This document shows, in pieces, positions 54,144-64,000 of a DNA stretch of 64,000 nt (positions are counted from its first letter, which is position 1; the number at the start of each line of letters is the position of its first letter). Under the pieces are notes generated by a model. It did no database searches and had not been told where the DNA came from. It saw only the letters and a list, made by a program, of their open reading frames with translations. Origin of the DNA: Micrococcales bacterium (GTDB taxonomy: Bacteria > Actinomycetota > Actinomycetes > Actinomycetales > Cellulomonadaceae); assembly GCA_009779195.1 (NCBI GenBank), contig WRET01000002.1:1-64000 (forward strand), given 5' to 3'. Both the position numbers and the translations under genes were made by a program.

Positions 54144-55229
54144 GTGACCGCCATCCGTGTCCTTGTCGTGGACGACTCGGTCGTCGTACGCCGTCTGGTC
54201 ACCGATGCTCTGTCCGCAGACCCCGCGATCGAGGTCGTCGGCACCGCCCCTAACGGCAAGGTCGCCTTGTCGAGGGTCGAAGAGCACGGACCAGACCTGG
54301 TCACCATGGATATCGAGATGCCTGTCATGGACGGGATCGAGACTGTGCGGGCCCTGCGCAAAGCCGGGCACCGGATGCCGATCATCATGTTCTCCACGCT
54401 GACCGAACGCGGGGCCGCCACGACGTTGGACGCCCTGGCCGCCGGGGCCAGCGACTACGTGACCAAACCCTCGAACACCGGCAGCCTCGCCGCGTCGATG
54501 GACGAGGTGTCGCGTCAGCTGATCCCACGGATCAAGGCGCTGGTCGCACCCCGGGCGAGGGTCGCGCCGATCCCGACCCAGGTGTCGCGGACCGCGGGCC
54601 GTGTGACGTTGCGCGCCGAATCCCCGGCCGCCAGCGTGCGGGCTTTGCTCATCGGCTCGTCCACCGGTGGCCCCGAAGCGTTGTCGCAGGTGTTCAGCGG
54701 GTTCTCCCGGCCGTTGCCGGTGCCGATCCTCATGGTCCAGCACATGCCGCCAGTGTTCACCGCCCAGCTGGCCGCCCGGCTGGACCGGCTCGGCCCGACG
54801 AAGGTCGTCGAGGCCAAAGGCGGTGAGCGCCCGCAACCAGGGCACGCCTATATCGCTCCGGGCAACTTCCACATGGTGCTGCAGCGCACGGTCGGGTTCG
54901 CCATCGAGCTCAACCAGGACCCGCCGGTCAGCTACACCCGTCCGTCGGTCGACGTGCTGTTCCGCTCGGCGGTCGCCGCGTACGGAGGGGCGCTGCTCGC
55001 CTTGGTGCTCACCGGGATGGGCGCTGACGGGCGCACCGGCTGCCAGGACCTGGTGGCCGCCGGGGGGACCGTGTACGTGCAGGACGAGGCCACCTCGGTG
55101 GTGTGGGGGATGCCTGGCGCCGTCGCGCAGGCGGGCCTGGCCCACCGGGTGCTGCCTATCGCCGAGGTCGCAGGGGCGGTCTCGCGCCGCCTGGTGGCGA
55201 GCGTGGCTGGAGGTGGCGCGTGGCGCTGA
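54144..55229 (+). CDS. cheB: Protein-glutamate methylesterase CheB
   Basis: 361 residues. Receiver domain (VLVVDDSVVVRRL, phospho-Asp in LVTMDIEMPVMDG, TKPSN) and methylesterase domain with catalytic Ser in GSSTGGPEAL, His in VQHMPP and Asp in GMGADGRTG. It removes methyl groups from receptors. GAGAGGAACGTT precedes the GTG. It overlaps cheR by 10 bp. Confidence 0.95.
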   Translation: MTAIRVLVVDDSVVVRRLVTDALSADPAIEVVGTAPNGKVALSRVEEHGPDLVTMDIEMPVMDGIETVRALRKAGHRMPIIMFSTLTERGAATTLDALAAGASDYVTKPSNTGSLAASMDEVSRQLIPRIKALVAPRARVAPIPTQVSRTAGRVTLRAESPAASVRALLIGSSTGGPEALSQVFSGFSRPLPVPILMVQHMPPVFTAQLAARLDRLGPTKVVEAKGGERPQPGHAYIAPGNFHMVLQRTVGFAIELNQDPPVSYTRPSVDVLFRSAVAAYGGALLALVLTGMGADGRTGCQDLVAAGGTVYVQDEATSVVWGMPGAVAQAGLAHRVLPIAEVAGAVSRRLVASVAGGGAWR

Positions 55230-56143
55230 CTCCCGACGCTTTCGCTTGGGTGGCTGACCTGGTGCGCAAACGCAGCGCGATCCAGCTACCCGTCGGCAAG
55301 GAGTACTTGGTCGAGTCACGTCTGCTGTCCTTGGCCAAGGAGCACCAGCTGGCCGAGGTGCAAGACTTCATCGCCAAAGCGCGCGCTGGCTCCGACGAGC
55401 GCCTGCTGCGCGCGATCGTCGAGGCGTTGACGACCAACGAGACCTCGTGGTTCCGCGACAACATCCCGTTCGCCTCCCTGCGCCAGAAGATCGTGCCTGA
55501 CTTGTTGGCGGCCCGGTCGCGCCCGGTGCACCTGAGGTTCTGGTCGGCGGCCTGCTCCACCGGCCAAGAACCGTACTCCTTGGCCATGGCCCTGACCGAG
55601 GCGCTGCCGCCACAGGTCACCTTCGAGATCTTGGCCACCGACCTGTCCCAGCAGGTGCTCGACCGCGCTGCCAGCGGCCGGTACTCCCAGCTGGAGGTCA
55701 ACCGGGGACTGCCCGCCCCGCTCATGGTCCGGTACTTCACACGCTCTGGCGCCGAGTGGGAGATCAACCAGACGTTGCGCTCGCGGGTGACGTTCCGCCA
55801 GCACAACCTCATGGACCCGCCGCCGGTGGTCGGGCGGATGGACGTGATCTTGCTGCGCAACGTGCTCATCTACTTCGACTTGCCGACCAAGCAAGCGATC
55901 TTGCGCCGGATGGCTGGGGTGCTCGCCGACGACGGCACCTTGTTGCTCGGTGCCGCCGAGACCACGATCGGCCTCGACACGTCGTGGGAACGGGTCCAGA
56001 TCGGCTCTGGGTCCGGCTACCGCAAAAAGCTGGCGACCCCGGCCAAGGCGCTGTCGACACCCACCACCAGCACCGCGGGACGTGTCCCGACCCAACCTGG
56101 CCGGCTGAAGCTCAGCCCGGCACCCCCACGAGGAGGATCATGA
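55220..56143 (+). CDS. cheR: Chemotaxis methyltransferase CheR
   Basis: 307 residues from a GTG inside the end of cheB (GGAGG six bases upstream). N-terminal helices, TTNETSWFRDN, SAM-binding FWSAACSTGQEPYSLAM and LRNVLIYFD are typical. A proline-rich tail of 35 residues is extra. It methylates receptor glutamates with SAM. Confidence 0.94.
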   Translation: MALTPDAFAWVADLVRKRSAIQLPVGKEYLVESRLLSLAKEHQLAEVQDFIAKARAGSDERLLRAIVEALTTNETSWFRDNIPFASLRQKIVPDLLAARSRPVHLRFWSAACSTGQEPYSLAMALTEALPPQVTFEILATDLSQQVLDRAASGRYSQLEVNRGLPAPLMVRYFTRSGAEWEINQTLRSRVTFRQHNLMDPPPVVGRMDVILLRNVLIYFDLPTKQAILRRMAGVLADDGTLLLGAAETTIGLDTSWERVQIGSGSGYRKKLATPAKALSTPTTSTAGRVPTQPGRLKLSPAPPRGGS

Positions 56144-56520
56144 GAGCCCTGGTCATCGACGATTCGCGGGTGATGCGCCGCATCGTCGCCGGGAACCTGC
56201 ACAGCCTCGGTTTCGAGACTCTGGAGGCCCAGGACGGGCAGCAAGCCCTCGACTTCCTGGCTGCGGGGGAGCACGCAGACCTGGCCTGTATCGACTGGAA
56301 CATGCCTGTGATGGACGGACTGACCTTCGTCACCAAGGTCCGGGCCAACCCGGACCTGCGCGGGATCACGCTGATGATGGTGACCACCGAGTCCGAAGAG
56401 TCGCAGATCGTGCGCGCGCTGGCCGCCGGTGCGCACGAGTACCTCATCAAACCGTTCACGCCCGATGCCATCCGCGAAAAGCTGGAGTGGCTCGGCCTCG
56501 TCTCGGGAGGTGACCTATGA
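56140..56520 (+). CDS. cheY: Response regulator CheY (first copy)
   Basis: 126 residues, a lone receiver domain. Asp7/Asp8, phospho-Asp52 (IDWNMPVMDG), Thr in MVTTES and Lys in LIKPF are present. ATG overlaps the cheR stop; AGGAGG upstream. It probably acts on the flagellar switch or as a phosphate sink beside the second copy. Confidence 0.92.
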   Translation: MRALVIDDSRVMRRIVAGNLHSLGFETLEAQDGQQALDFLAAGEHADLACIDWNMPVMDGLTFVTKVRANPDLRGITLMMVTTESEESQIVRALAAGAHEYLIKPFTPDAIREKLEWLGLVSGGDL

Positions 56521-56987
56521 CGACCACGACAGTGGACTTCGCCTCCGTCTTCGAGATCGCCCAGGCGGTGTTCGCCGCGATGGTCGACGGCGACGAGGGC
56601 CTGCTCGTACCCCGCGACGACGTCGGTGCGGCCATCGCCGACCCCATGGTCGCCTGGGTGAACGTCCATGGTCCCTACCCGGGCCGCACAGCGTTGACGA
56701 CCAGCTCGGCGACCGCCTACACCCTGGTGCGCGCCCTGCTGGACGTACCGGCGGACACCCCGATGGCGCAGGCCGACATCGTCGACGCGTTCGGGGAGAT
56801 CGCCAACGTCGTGGGGGGCAACGTCAAGTCCTTGCTGCCAGGCAAGGGCACCCTCGGGCTGCCCCACGTCGGGTCGTCTCTGCCGCCCACGCTCGACGCG
56901 CTCGTGGTCGTCGCGCCCCTGGCGTGGCGGGGTGAGCCTCTGGACATCGCTGTGTGGTTCACGCAAGAAAGAGGTGAAGAAGAATGA
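56517..56987 (+). CDS. cheX: CheX-type CheY-P phosphatase
   Basis: 156 residues. The active-site pair is Glu94 and Asn97 in AFGEIANVVGGNVKSLL, as in CheX/CheC/FliY phosphatases. It removes phosphate from CheY. It overlaps genes on both sides by 4 bp, indicating tight coupling with the two CheY genes. Confidence 0.88.
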   Translation: MTTTTVDFASVFEIAQAVFAAMVDGDEGLLVPRDDVGAAIADPMVAWVNVHGPYPGRTALTTSSATAYTLVRALLDVPADTPMAQADIVDAFGEIANVVGGNVKSLLPGKGTLGLPHVGSSLPPTLDALVVVAPLAWRGEPLDIAVWFTQERGEEE

Positions 56988-57346
56988 TCAGAGTTTTGGT
57001 CGTCGACGATTCTCGTGTCATGCGCCAGATCGTCATACGGACGCTGCGCCAGGCCGGATATGACTGGGAGGTCCGCGAGGCGGGCAACGGCGTGGAGGCG
57101 ATGGCTGCCATCAACGACGAAGAGCCGGACGTCGTGCTGTCGGACTGGAACATGCCCGAGATGAGCGGTATGGAGCTGCTCACGACCATGCGAGCCAACG
57201 GTTTCGAGACCCCGTTCGGGTTCGTCACCTCCGAAGGTTCGCCCCAGATGCGCGAACAGGCAGAGGCTGCCGGTGCGCTGTTCTTGATCGCCAAACCGTT
57301 CACCCCGGAGGGGTTCCGGGAAGTCATCGAACCAGTGCTGGCCTGA
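56984..57346 (+). CDS. Response regulator CheY (second copy)
   Basis: 120 residues, a lone receiver. Phospho-Asp54 (LSDWNMPEMSG), Thr in FVTSEG and Lys in IAKPF are in place. It differs clearly from the first copy (MIRVLVVDDSRVMRQI...), so the two probably have different partners. AAGAAGAA precedes the ATG. Confidence 0.92.
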   Translation: MIRVLVVDDSRVMRQIVIRTLRQAGYDWEVREAGNGVEAMAAINDEEPDVVLSDWNMPEMSGMELLTTMRANGFETPFGFVTSEGSPQMREQAEAAGALFLIAKPFTPEGFREVIEPVLA

Positions 57347-57369
57347 GGGCGAGCAGGAAGGACCGTCAC

Positions 57370-57858
57370 GTGAGCACGACACCGCTGCCCAACCCGCAGG
57401 ACGTCAAAGAGATGCTGGAGATGCTGCTCGGCCGGGAGGTGGAGATCGCCACCGGTGCCGACATGCCGTCGCTGACCGCTGAGGGCGGCCAGGTGGTCGG
57501 CGTGTTCGAGACCGACCCGTACCGTAAGCTCGTCGCGCTGTGGGTCTCCGACCTGGGGCTGTCGGCAGCCATCGGCGCGGCTATCGGGCTGCTCCCGGCT
57601 GCGACGGCTGCCGAGGCTGCCGAGCTGGGCCTGACCAGCGTCCTGGCTGAGAACGTCCGTGAGGCGGTCAACGTGGCTGGCTCGCTGCTCAACGCCGAGG
57701 GTTCCCCCCACGTCGTCCTCAAAGACGTCTACCTGCCTGGTGAACGCCTGCCCGCCGACGTCGCGACGTTGGTCTCGTCCTACGTGCCGCGCCACAACCT
57801 CAAGGTCGTCGTCGCCAACGGCTACGGCGAGGGTGTGCTGTCTATCGTCGTACGTTGA
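57370..57858 (+). CDS. CheX/CheC-like protein of unknown role
   Basis: 162 residues, not a recognised named family. It has the two-layer alternation of the CheX/CheC fold and a stretch ENVREAVNVAGSLLN whose Glu98-x2-Asn101 matches the E-x2-N of the neighbouring CheX (GEIANVVGGNVKSLL). It ends the chemotaxis run, 23 bp after the second cheY, with AGGAAGG upstream of its GTG. It may be a second, specific phosphatase or an inactive binding homologue. Confidence 0.7.
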   Translation: MSTTPLPNPQDVKEMLEMLLGREVEIATGADMPSLTAEGGQVVGVFETDPYRKLVALWVSDLGLSAAIGAAIGLLPAATAAEAAELGLTSVLAENVREAVNVAGSLLNAEGSPHVVLKDVYLPGERLPADVATLVSSYVPRHNLKVVVANGYGEGVLSIVVR

Positions 57859-57889
57859 CGCTCGACCTGGGTCCACCCGTGGGTCGAGG

Positions 57890-58804
57890 CTAGGTGGCGC
57901 GCCGTCGTGCCAGGAATGCCATGACCCCGGCGACGACGAGCAGCACCCCGGCCGCTGCCGGGACGTGCGTGCCCAGCGCTGCGATGGCGATGTTCGCGGG
58001 AACCTCGGCGAGCTGGAAGTCGAGCGTCGGCAGCTGCCTGACCAGGTCGGCCCACGCGTTGGGGGCAAGGACGCCGAACAGGCCAGGTATCGCTGCGACC
58101 AGACCCGTGGCGATGGGCACAGCAGCGGTCCAGCGGCCCAGCGCCACGCCTCCAGCGAGCACGAGCAGCCCGACGAGGAACAACACCGGCCTCATCGTGT
58201 CATTGGGCGACGCCTGCCCGAGCAGCACCATGACGAACCCCACGAGGCCCACGAGCAGCCCCACCAGGATGCCGAGGACCCGGGCGAGGGTCCCAGGGCC
58301 GCCTTGGGCGGGCGGGGTCGCCGGTGCGCCGTACGTGGCACCTGGCTGCGGGAGCGGGGACGTAGCGGCGGCGTGCGCCTGCCCTGGGGTGCCAGGGGAG
58401 TTCTGCGACAGCTCGTCCAGTGGTATCCGGACCGTCGGGTGCACCTCGGAGGCAGAAGCCTGGCCTGGCATGGTCGACTGCCGCGGTGGGGCGCCGTACG
58501 GTGCCTCACCTGGCCACGGACCACCAGGTGCGCTGCCGTACGACGAGGACGGCCGCTGTGCCGGTTGGCTCGGCGGGACAACCGGTGGGGCCGGCTGAGG
58601 TTGGAGACCTGGTTGTGCTGGCCCGCCTGGGCGGGCCTGGTCGCGCTGGCCGTTCGTGGGGCTGTAGGTGTACGTCGGGCTCGACGGAGGCCGGTACTGC
58701 GACGACGGCTTGGCCGGTGGCCCTGAGGCGTACGGGCTCACTGGCGGGCCCGGGAACGGTTGGCCTGGCCCGCCCACGCCGTCGCGGCCGTCGTTCTCGC
58801 TCAC
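57890..58804 (-). CDS. Proline-rich membrane protein
   Basis: 304 residues from the GTG at 58804 (AAGGGAGAC upstream). The first 180 residues are Pro/Gln/Gly/Ser-rich and disordered; about four membrane helices follow (from 185), with a conserved-looking LVGLLVGLVGFVMVLLGQASP. No family recognised. It converges on the chemotaxis run and is not obviously part of it. Confidence 0.6.
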   Translation of the reverse strand: MSENDGRDGVGGPGQPFPGPPVSPYASGPPAKPSSQYRPPSSPTYTYSPTNGQRDQARPGGPAQPGLQPQPAPPVVPPSQPAQRPSSSYGSAPGGPWPGEAPYGAPPRQSTMPGQASASEVHPTVRIPLDELSQNSPGTPGQAHAAATSPLPQPGATYGAPATPPAQGGPGTLARVLGILVGLLVGLVGFVMVLLGQASPNDTMRPVLFLVGLLVLAGGVALGRWTAAVPIATGLVAAIPGLFGVLAPNAWADLVRQLPTLDFQLAEVPANIAIAALGTHVPAAAGVLLVVAGVMAFLARRRAT

Positions 58805-59082
58805 AGTGTCTCCCTTGCCCTGTTCGTCCCCCGTGTCGAGGTAGCCACGTCGTGCGTCCAGCCGGGCTGCTCGCCGCTGAGCCCCCGTCAACCGTGGCTC
58901 CATCGTGCCGTGGGCCCATTATGCCGTGACGAAGGCGCCTTTCGGGCCCGGTTCGCCACACGGCCTGGTCTCCTTGGAGGATCGCGACACAGCAGAGAGC
59001 GGGATTCGGCGGCTGCGCCAAGAGCAGAGCCCCCTCCGTGGCCGTACTCTTGTACCAAGCCACCTGGCGAAAGGAGGACCTG

Positions 59083-59490
59083 ATGATAAGGACTGTGCTC
59101 GGAGGCAAGATCCACCGTGCCACTGTCACGCAGGCGAACCTCCACTATGTGGGCTCGATCACGATCGACGCCGAGCTGGTGAGTGCTGCGGGGATGGTCG
59201 AAGGCGAGAAGGTGCAGGTGGTGGATGTCACCAACGGCGCCCGCCTGGAGACCTACGTCATCGTCGGGGCACCTGGTTCGCGCGGGGTGTGTATCAACGG
59301 GGCTGCGGCGCACCTGGTCAAGCCGGGCGACCTGGTCATCATCATGTCGTACGTGGGTCTTGACGAGGCCGAGCTGGCCGTCCACGAACCCCGTGTGGTC
59401 CACGTCGACGCCGCCAACCGTGTCATCGACATCGGCAACGACCCGTCCGAACCTGTTCCCGGCGCACCTGACCAGGTCTCGTCGCGGTAG
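59083..59490 (+). CDS. panD: Aspartate 1-decarboxylase
   Basis: 135 residues from the ATG after AAGGAGGAC. Ser25 at the self-cleavage site (HYVGSITID) yields the pyruvoyl cofactor. It makes beta-alanine for pantothenate. panB and panC are absent from the window, so it is a stand-alone gene. Confidence 0.94.
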   Translation: MIRTVLGGKIHRATVTQANLHYVGSITIDAELVSAAGMVEGEKVQVVDVTNGARLETYVIVGAPGSRGVCINGAAAHLVKPGDLVIIMSYVGLDEAELAVHEPRVVHVDAANRVIDIGNDPSEPVPGAPDQVSSR

Positions 59491-59595
59491 CGGGCGGCAC
59501 TGGCTTTCGCTGCTCCACCAGGCTTGCACAGTTTGCAATTCATGGGATGCTATTGAGTCAAGCCAAATACTTACTGTTGGGGTAACGTCGGGGGT

Positions 59596-60522
59596 ATGAC
59601 ACGTATTGGCGCCAGCGACCTCGACATCTTGCCGCTCGTGCTGGGCGGCAATGTCTTCGGGTGGACGGCGGACCAGGCGACGAGCTTCGCCCTGCTGGAC
59701 GCTTTCCTCGACGGTGGCGGGAACATGGTCGACACCGCGGACGGGTACTCCTGGTGGGCGACAGGCAACAACGGTGGAGAGTCGGAGACGGTCATCGGCG
59801 CCTGGATGGCTGCGCGGCGCACACGTGACCGGGTGCTGCTGGCGACGAAAGTGTCCACGCATCCCCAGTTCAAGGGTCTGCGGCCCCAGACGATCAACCA
59901 GGCCGCCGACGCGTCGTTGGCGCGGTTGGGCACTGACCACATTGACTTGTACTATGCGCACTTCGACGACCCGACTGTTCCGATGGCTGAGATAGTGGGA
60001 ACTCTCAGCGCCCTGGTGGACGCAGGCAAGGTGCGTTATATCGCCCCGTCGAACTTCTCGCCCGTTCGGCTAGAAGAGTGGTTCGCCGTCACCGAATCTG
60101 AGCACCTGCACGCGGCGGTCGCCCTCCAGCCTCACTACAACGTGATGGAGCGTTCCTACGAGATCGACGGGCTGCGTGACGCGGCCCGACGCTACGGTTT
60201 GGGCGTGCTGCCGTACTACGCACTGGCATCGGGGTTCCTCACCGGCAAGTACCGCCGTGGCGCCACGGTGGCCTCCGAACGTGCCGCGAAGGCGTCGGCC
60301 TACCTGAACCCGCGTGGCGACCGCGTCCTGGACGCGCTGGACGAGGTCGCCGCCGCCCGTGGTGTCGAGGTCGCCACCGTCGCCCTGGCCTGGTTGCGCG
60401 TCCAGGAGACGGTCGTGGCCCCTGTCGCCTCGGCCAGCCGCCCCGAACAGCTGCCCGCCCTGCTCGCCAGCACCGCCCTCGACCTCACCGAGGACGAGCT
60501 CATGGTTATCGAGCTGCCCTGA
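59596..60522 (+). CDS. Aldo/keto reductase
   Basis: 308 residues. TIM-barrel with DTADGYSWWATGNNGGESE (Asp and Tyr of the catalytic set), the KVSTHPQ lysine strand and HIDLYYAHFDDP; it resembles the YajO/Gfo-like AKR group using NADPH. Substrate unknown. Single gene with an AT-rich promoter region (59520-59590). Confidence 0.9.
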   Translation: MTRIGASDLDILPLVLGGNVFGWTADQATSFALLDAFLDGGGNMVDTADGYSWWATGNNGGESETVIGAWMAARRTRDRVLLATKVSTHPQFKGLRPQTINQAADASLARLGTDHIDLYYAHFDDPTVPMAEIVGTLSALVDAGKVRYIAPSNFSPVRLEEWFAVTESEHLHAAVALQPHYNVMERSYEIDGLRDAARRYGLGVLPYYALASGFLTGKYRRGATVASERAAKASAYLNPRGDRVLDALDEVAAARGVEVATVALAWLRVQETVVAPVASASRPEQLPALLASTALDLTEDELMVIELP

Positions 60523-60746
60523 CCAGGTGGTACGGGTGGTCGCCACGGTGATAACGGCCAGGCTGGCAAGCGCGTCCCTCGCGGGTGATAACGGGTCGGT
60601 GGCCACGGGCGCGGCAAACGGTAGGATGGGTGCCCGGTCGTGACATCGCGGACACGACGGTCTTTTCGTACAACCCCAGGGCGGATGGGCCGTGTCTCGT
60701 CGTGCGTGCGGCCGCACGAGGTGCTGTCTACCGGCAAGATGGTGGA

Positions 60747-61298
60747 GTGAGCTCGATGCAGGTGCTGAGCGTGTGCACGGGGAACCTGGCGAGGTCCCCG
60801 GCGATAGAGCGGTTGTTCGACGTTGCGCTGTCGCACGCCGGGATCGTCGCTGCCTCGGCCGGGACTGCCGCGTCGGTCAGCGAACCGATCGCTGCGCCGA
60901 TGGCTGCGTTGCTGCGCAGCGTGGGGGCAGGTACCGACGGTTTCGCTGCCCGGCAGCTGACCGAGGAGATGGTCCTCGAATCAGACCTGGTCATCACCGC
61001 CACCCGCGCCCACCGCACCGCCACGGTCCAGCTGGCCCCCGCCGCGGTCCGCTACACCTTCACCCTCATCGAGCTGGCGCGCCTGGCGCTGCTCGTCCCC
61101 CCCGAGCAGATCACCGGCTACACCCACGCCGAACGCCTGCGCTCCCTCGTCGAGGTCGCCCCGACGTACCGTGCGAGCGCCGGACATGGCCCCTCGTCCC
61201 TCGCCGACCCCTACGGCCGCAACGAGGTCATCTACCGCCGTTGCTTCGACGTCATCTTCGCCAGCACCCTCGATATCGTCAAAGCCATCACCCGCTGA
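60747..61298 (+). CDS. Low-molecular-weight protein-tyrosine phosphatase family
   Basis: 183 residues from a GTG (or ATG three codons on). The P-loop Cys10-x5-Arg16 (VCTGNLARSP) and the acid loop DPYG near the end are complete, so it should be active. Compared with short family members it has an insertion around the middle, as in actinobacterial relatives acting on sugar-polymer kinases. A frame reaching back to 60585 is not coding. Confidence 0.85.
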   Translation: MSSMQVLSVCTGNLARSPAIERLFDVALSHAGIVAASAGTAASVSEPIAAPMAALLRSVGAGTDGFAARQLTEEMVLESDLVITATRAHRTATVQLAPAAVRYTFTLIELARLALLVPPEQITGYTHAERLRSLVEVAPTYRASAGHGPSSLADPYGRNEVIYRRCFDVIFASTLDIVKAITR

Positions 61299-61310
61299 GG
61301 TCTGCGGCAA

Positions 61311-61646
61311 GTGGACGAGCAGTACAGGGATATGGTCCTGGCTGTGGTCGCCCAGGTGCCTGCAGGCCGCGTGATGACCTATGGGCTCGTCGCCGAGGTG
61401 GTGGCCGACCAGCTGGACGCCGCTGGGCTGGGCGCACGCGGAGGCCCGCGCCAGGTCGGCCAGGTCATGTCCCGGTGGGGTGGTGACCTCGCGTGGTGGC
61501 GTGTGGTCAACGCCTCCGGGCGTCCGCCGGTCGTCCACGCCGAACAGGCCCTGTCGCACCTGCGGGCCGAGGGCACGCCCTTGGACACCCCGGGCACCCG
61601 TGTGCTGGTCCGCCGTGCCGTGTGGTGGCCGGGTGTGCCTGGCTGA
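61311..61646 (+). CDS. Alkyltransferase-like protein (ATL)
   Basis: 111 residues. It has the DNA-binding domain of O6-alkylguanine transferases (VPAGRVMTYGLVAEVV, RQVGQVMSR) but the active-site PCHR is replaced by WWRVVNASGR, so it cannot accept alkyl groups. ATL proteins bind O6-alkylguanine and hand it to nucleotide excision repair. GTG start. Confidence 0.88.
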   Translation: MDEQYRDMVLAVVAQVPAGRVMTYGLVAEVVADQLDAAGLGARGGPRQVGQVMSRWGGDLAWWRVVNASGRPPVVHAEQALSHLRAEGTPLDTPGTRVLVRRAVWWPGVPG

Positions 61647-61658
61647 GCCCCCAGGACG

Positions 61659-63929
<2,271 letters not shown>

Positions 63930-64000
63930 CTACCACACAGGTATGCGCACAGGCGTGGTGCAACGCCGTAAATGTTGCCGAGAAGGCTCAAGCGGGTCAG

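Overview
The window is high-GC DNA from a motile, aerobic actinobacterium. Gene order ino1-padR / ponA-type PBP / rpsF-ssb-rpsR-rplI matches the arrangement known from mycobacteria and other Actinobacteria. A chemotaxis operon with csrA points towards flagellated Micrococcales such as the Cellulomonas/Sanguibacter group; that placement is inference from gene content. No rRNA, tRNA, CRISPR array or complete insertion sequence was seen.

Layout. (1) 1-10.6 kb: a tandem-repeat array running off the left edge, a membrane protein carrying a ferredoxin domain with a c-di-GMP-I riboswitch about 470 bp upstream of it, a lipoprotein class B PBP, a radical SAM/SPASM protein, a PrmC-like methyltransferase, an XRE-cupin regulator, a small EspC/WXG-like protein and a two-domain glycosyltransferase. 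(2) 10.6-14.7 kb: a thiamine ABC transporter (thiB-thiP-thiQ) behind a TPP riboswitch. (3) 15.3-21.1 kb: tetrapyrrole genes hemC-hemD-hemB, then a toxin-antitoxin pair bracketed by repeats, then hemL. (4) 21.1-31.8 kb: sirtuin, large membrane protein, lipoprotein, ino1-padR, bifunctional PBP, and the rpsF-ssb-rpsR-rplI operon. (5) 31.8-48.5 kb: an accessory, mosaic region with two tandem sigma/anti-sigma cassettes, each followed by a terminator and a fragment of the 3' end of a CoA-transferase gene, an Rpn-type nuclease, a 3,105-residue surface protein with an embedded cutinase-like domain, and finally the intact CoA-transferase. (6) 48.7-57.9 kb: csrA and cheA-cheW-mcp-cheB-cheR-cheY-cheX-cheY plus a CheX-like gene. 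(7) 57.9-64 kb: a proline-rich membrane protein, panD, an aldo/keto reductase, a low-Mr tyrosine phosphatase, an alkyltransferase-like protein and katG.

Two families of structured repeats stand out. One is a roughly 200-nt element present at 7.1 kb and 18.3 kb whose long stem differs in sequence between copies but keeps its pairing (four compensatory base-pair changes), while its loops are identical. The other is a REP/REPIN-like palindrome built around GGGGACGGTTCC; copies lie at most rearrangement junctions here, including both sides of the toxin-antitoxin pair and each sigma cassette. These, the riboswitch-linked ferredoxin membrane protein and the mosaic region at 31.8-48.5 kb are the parts most worth further work.
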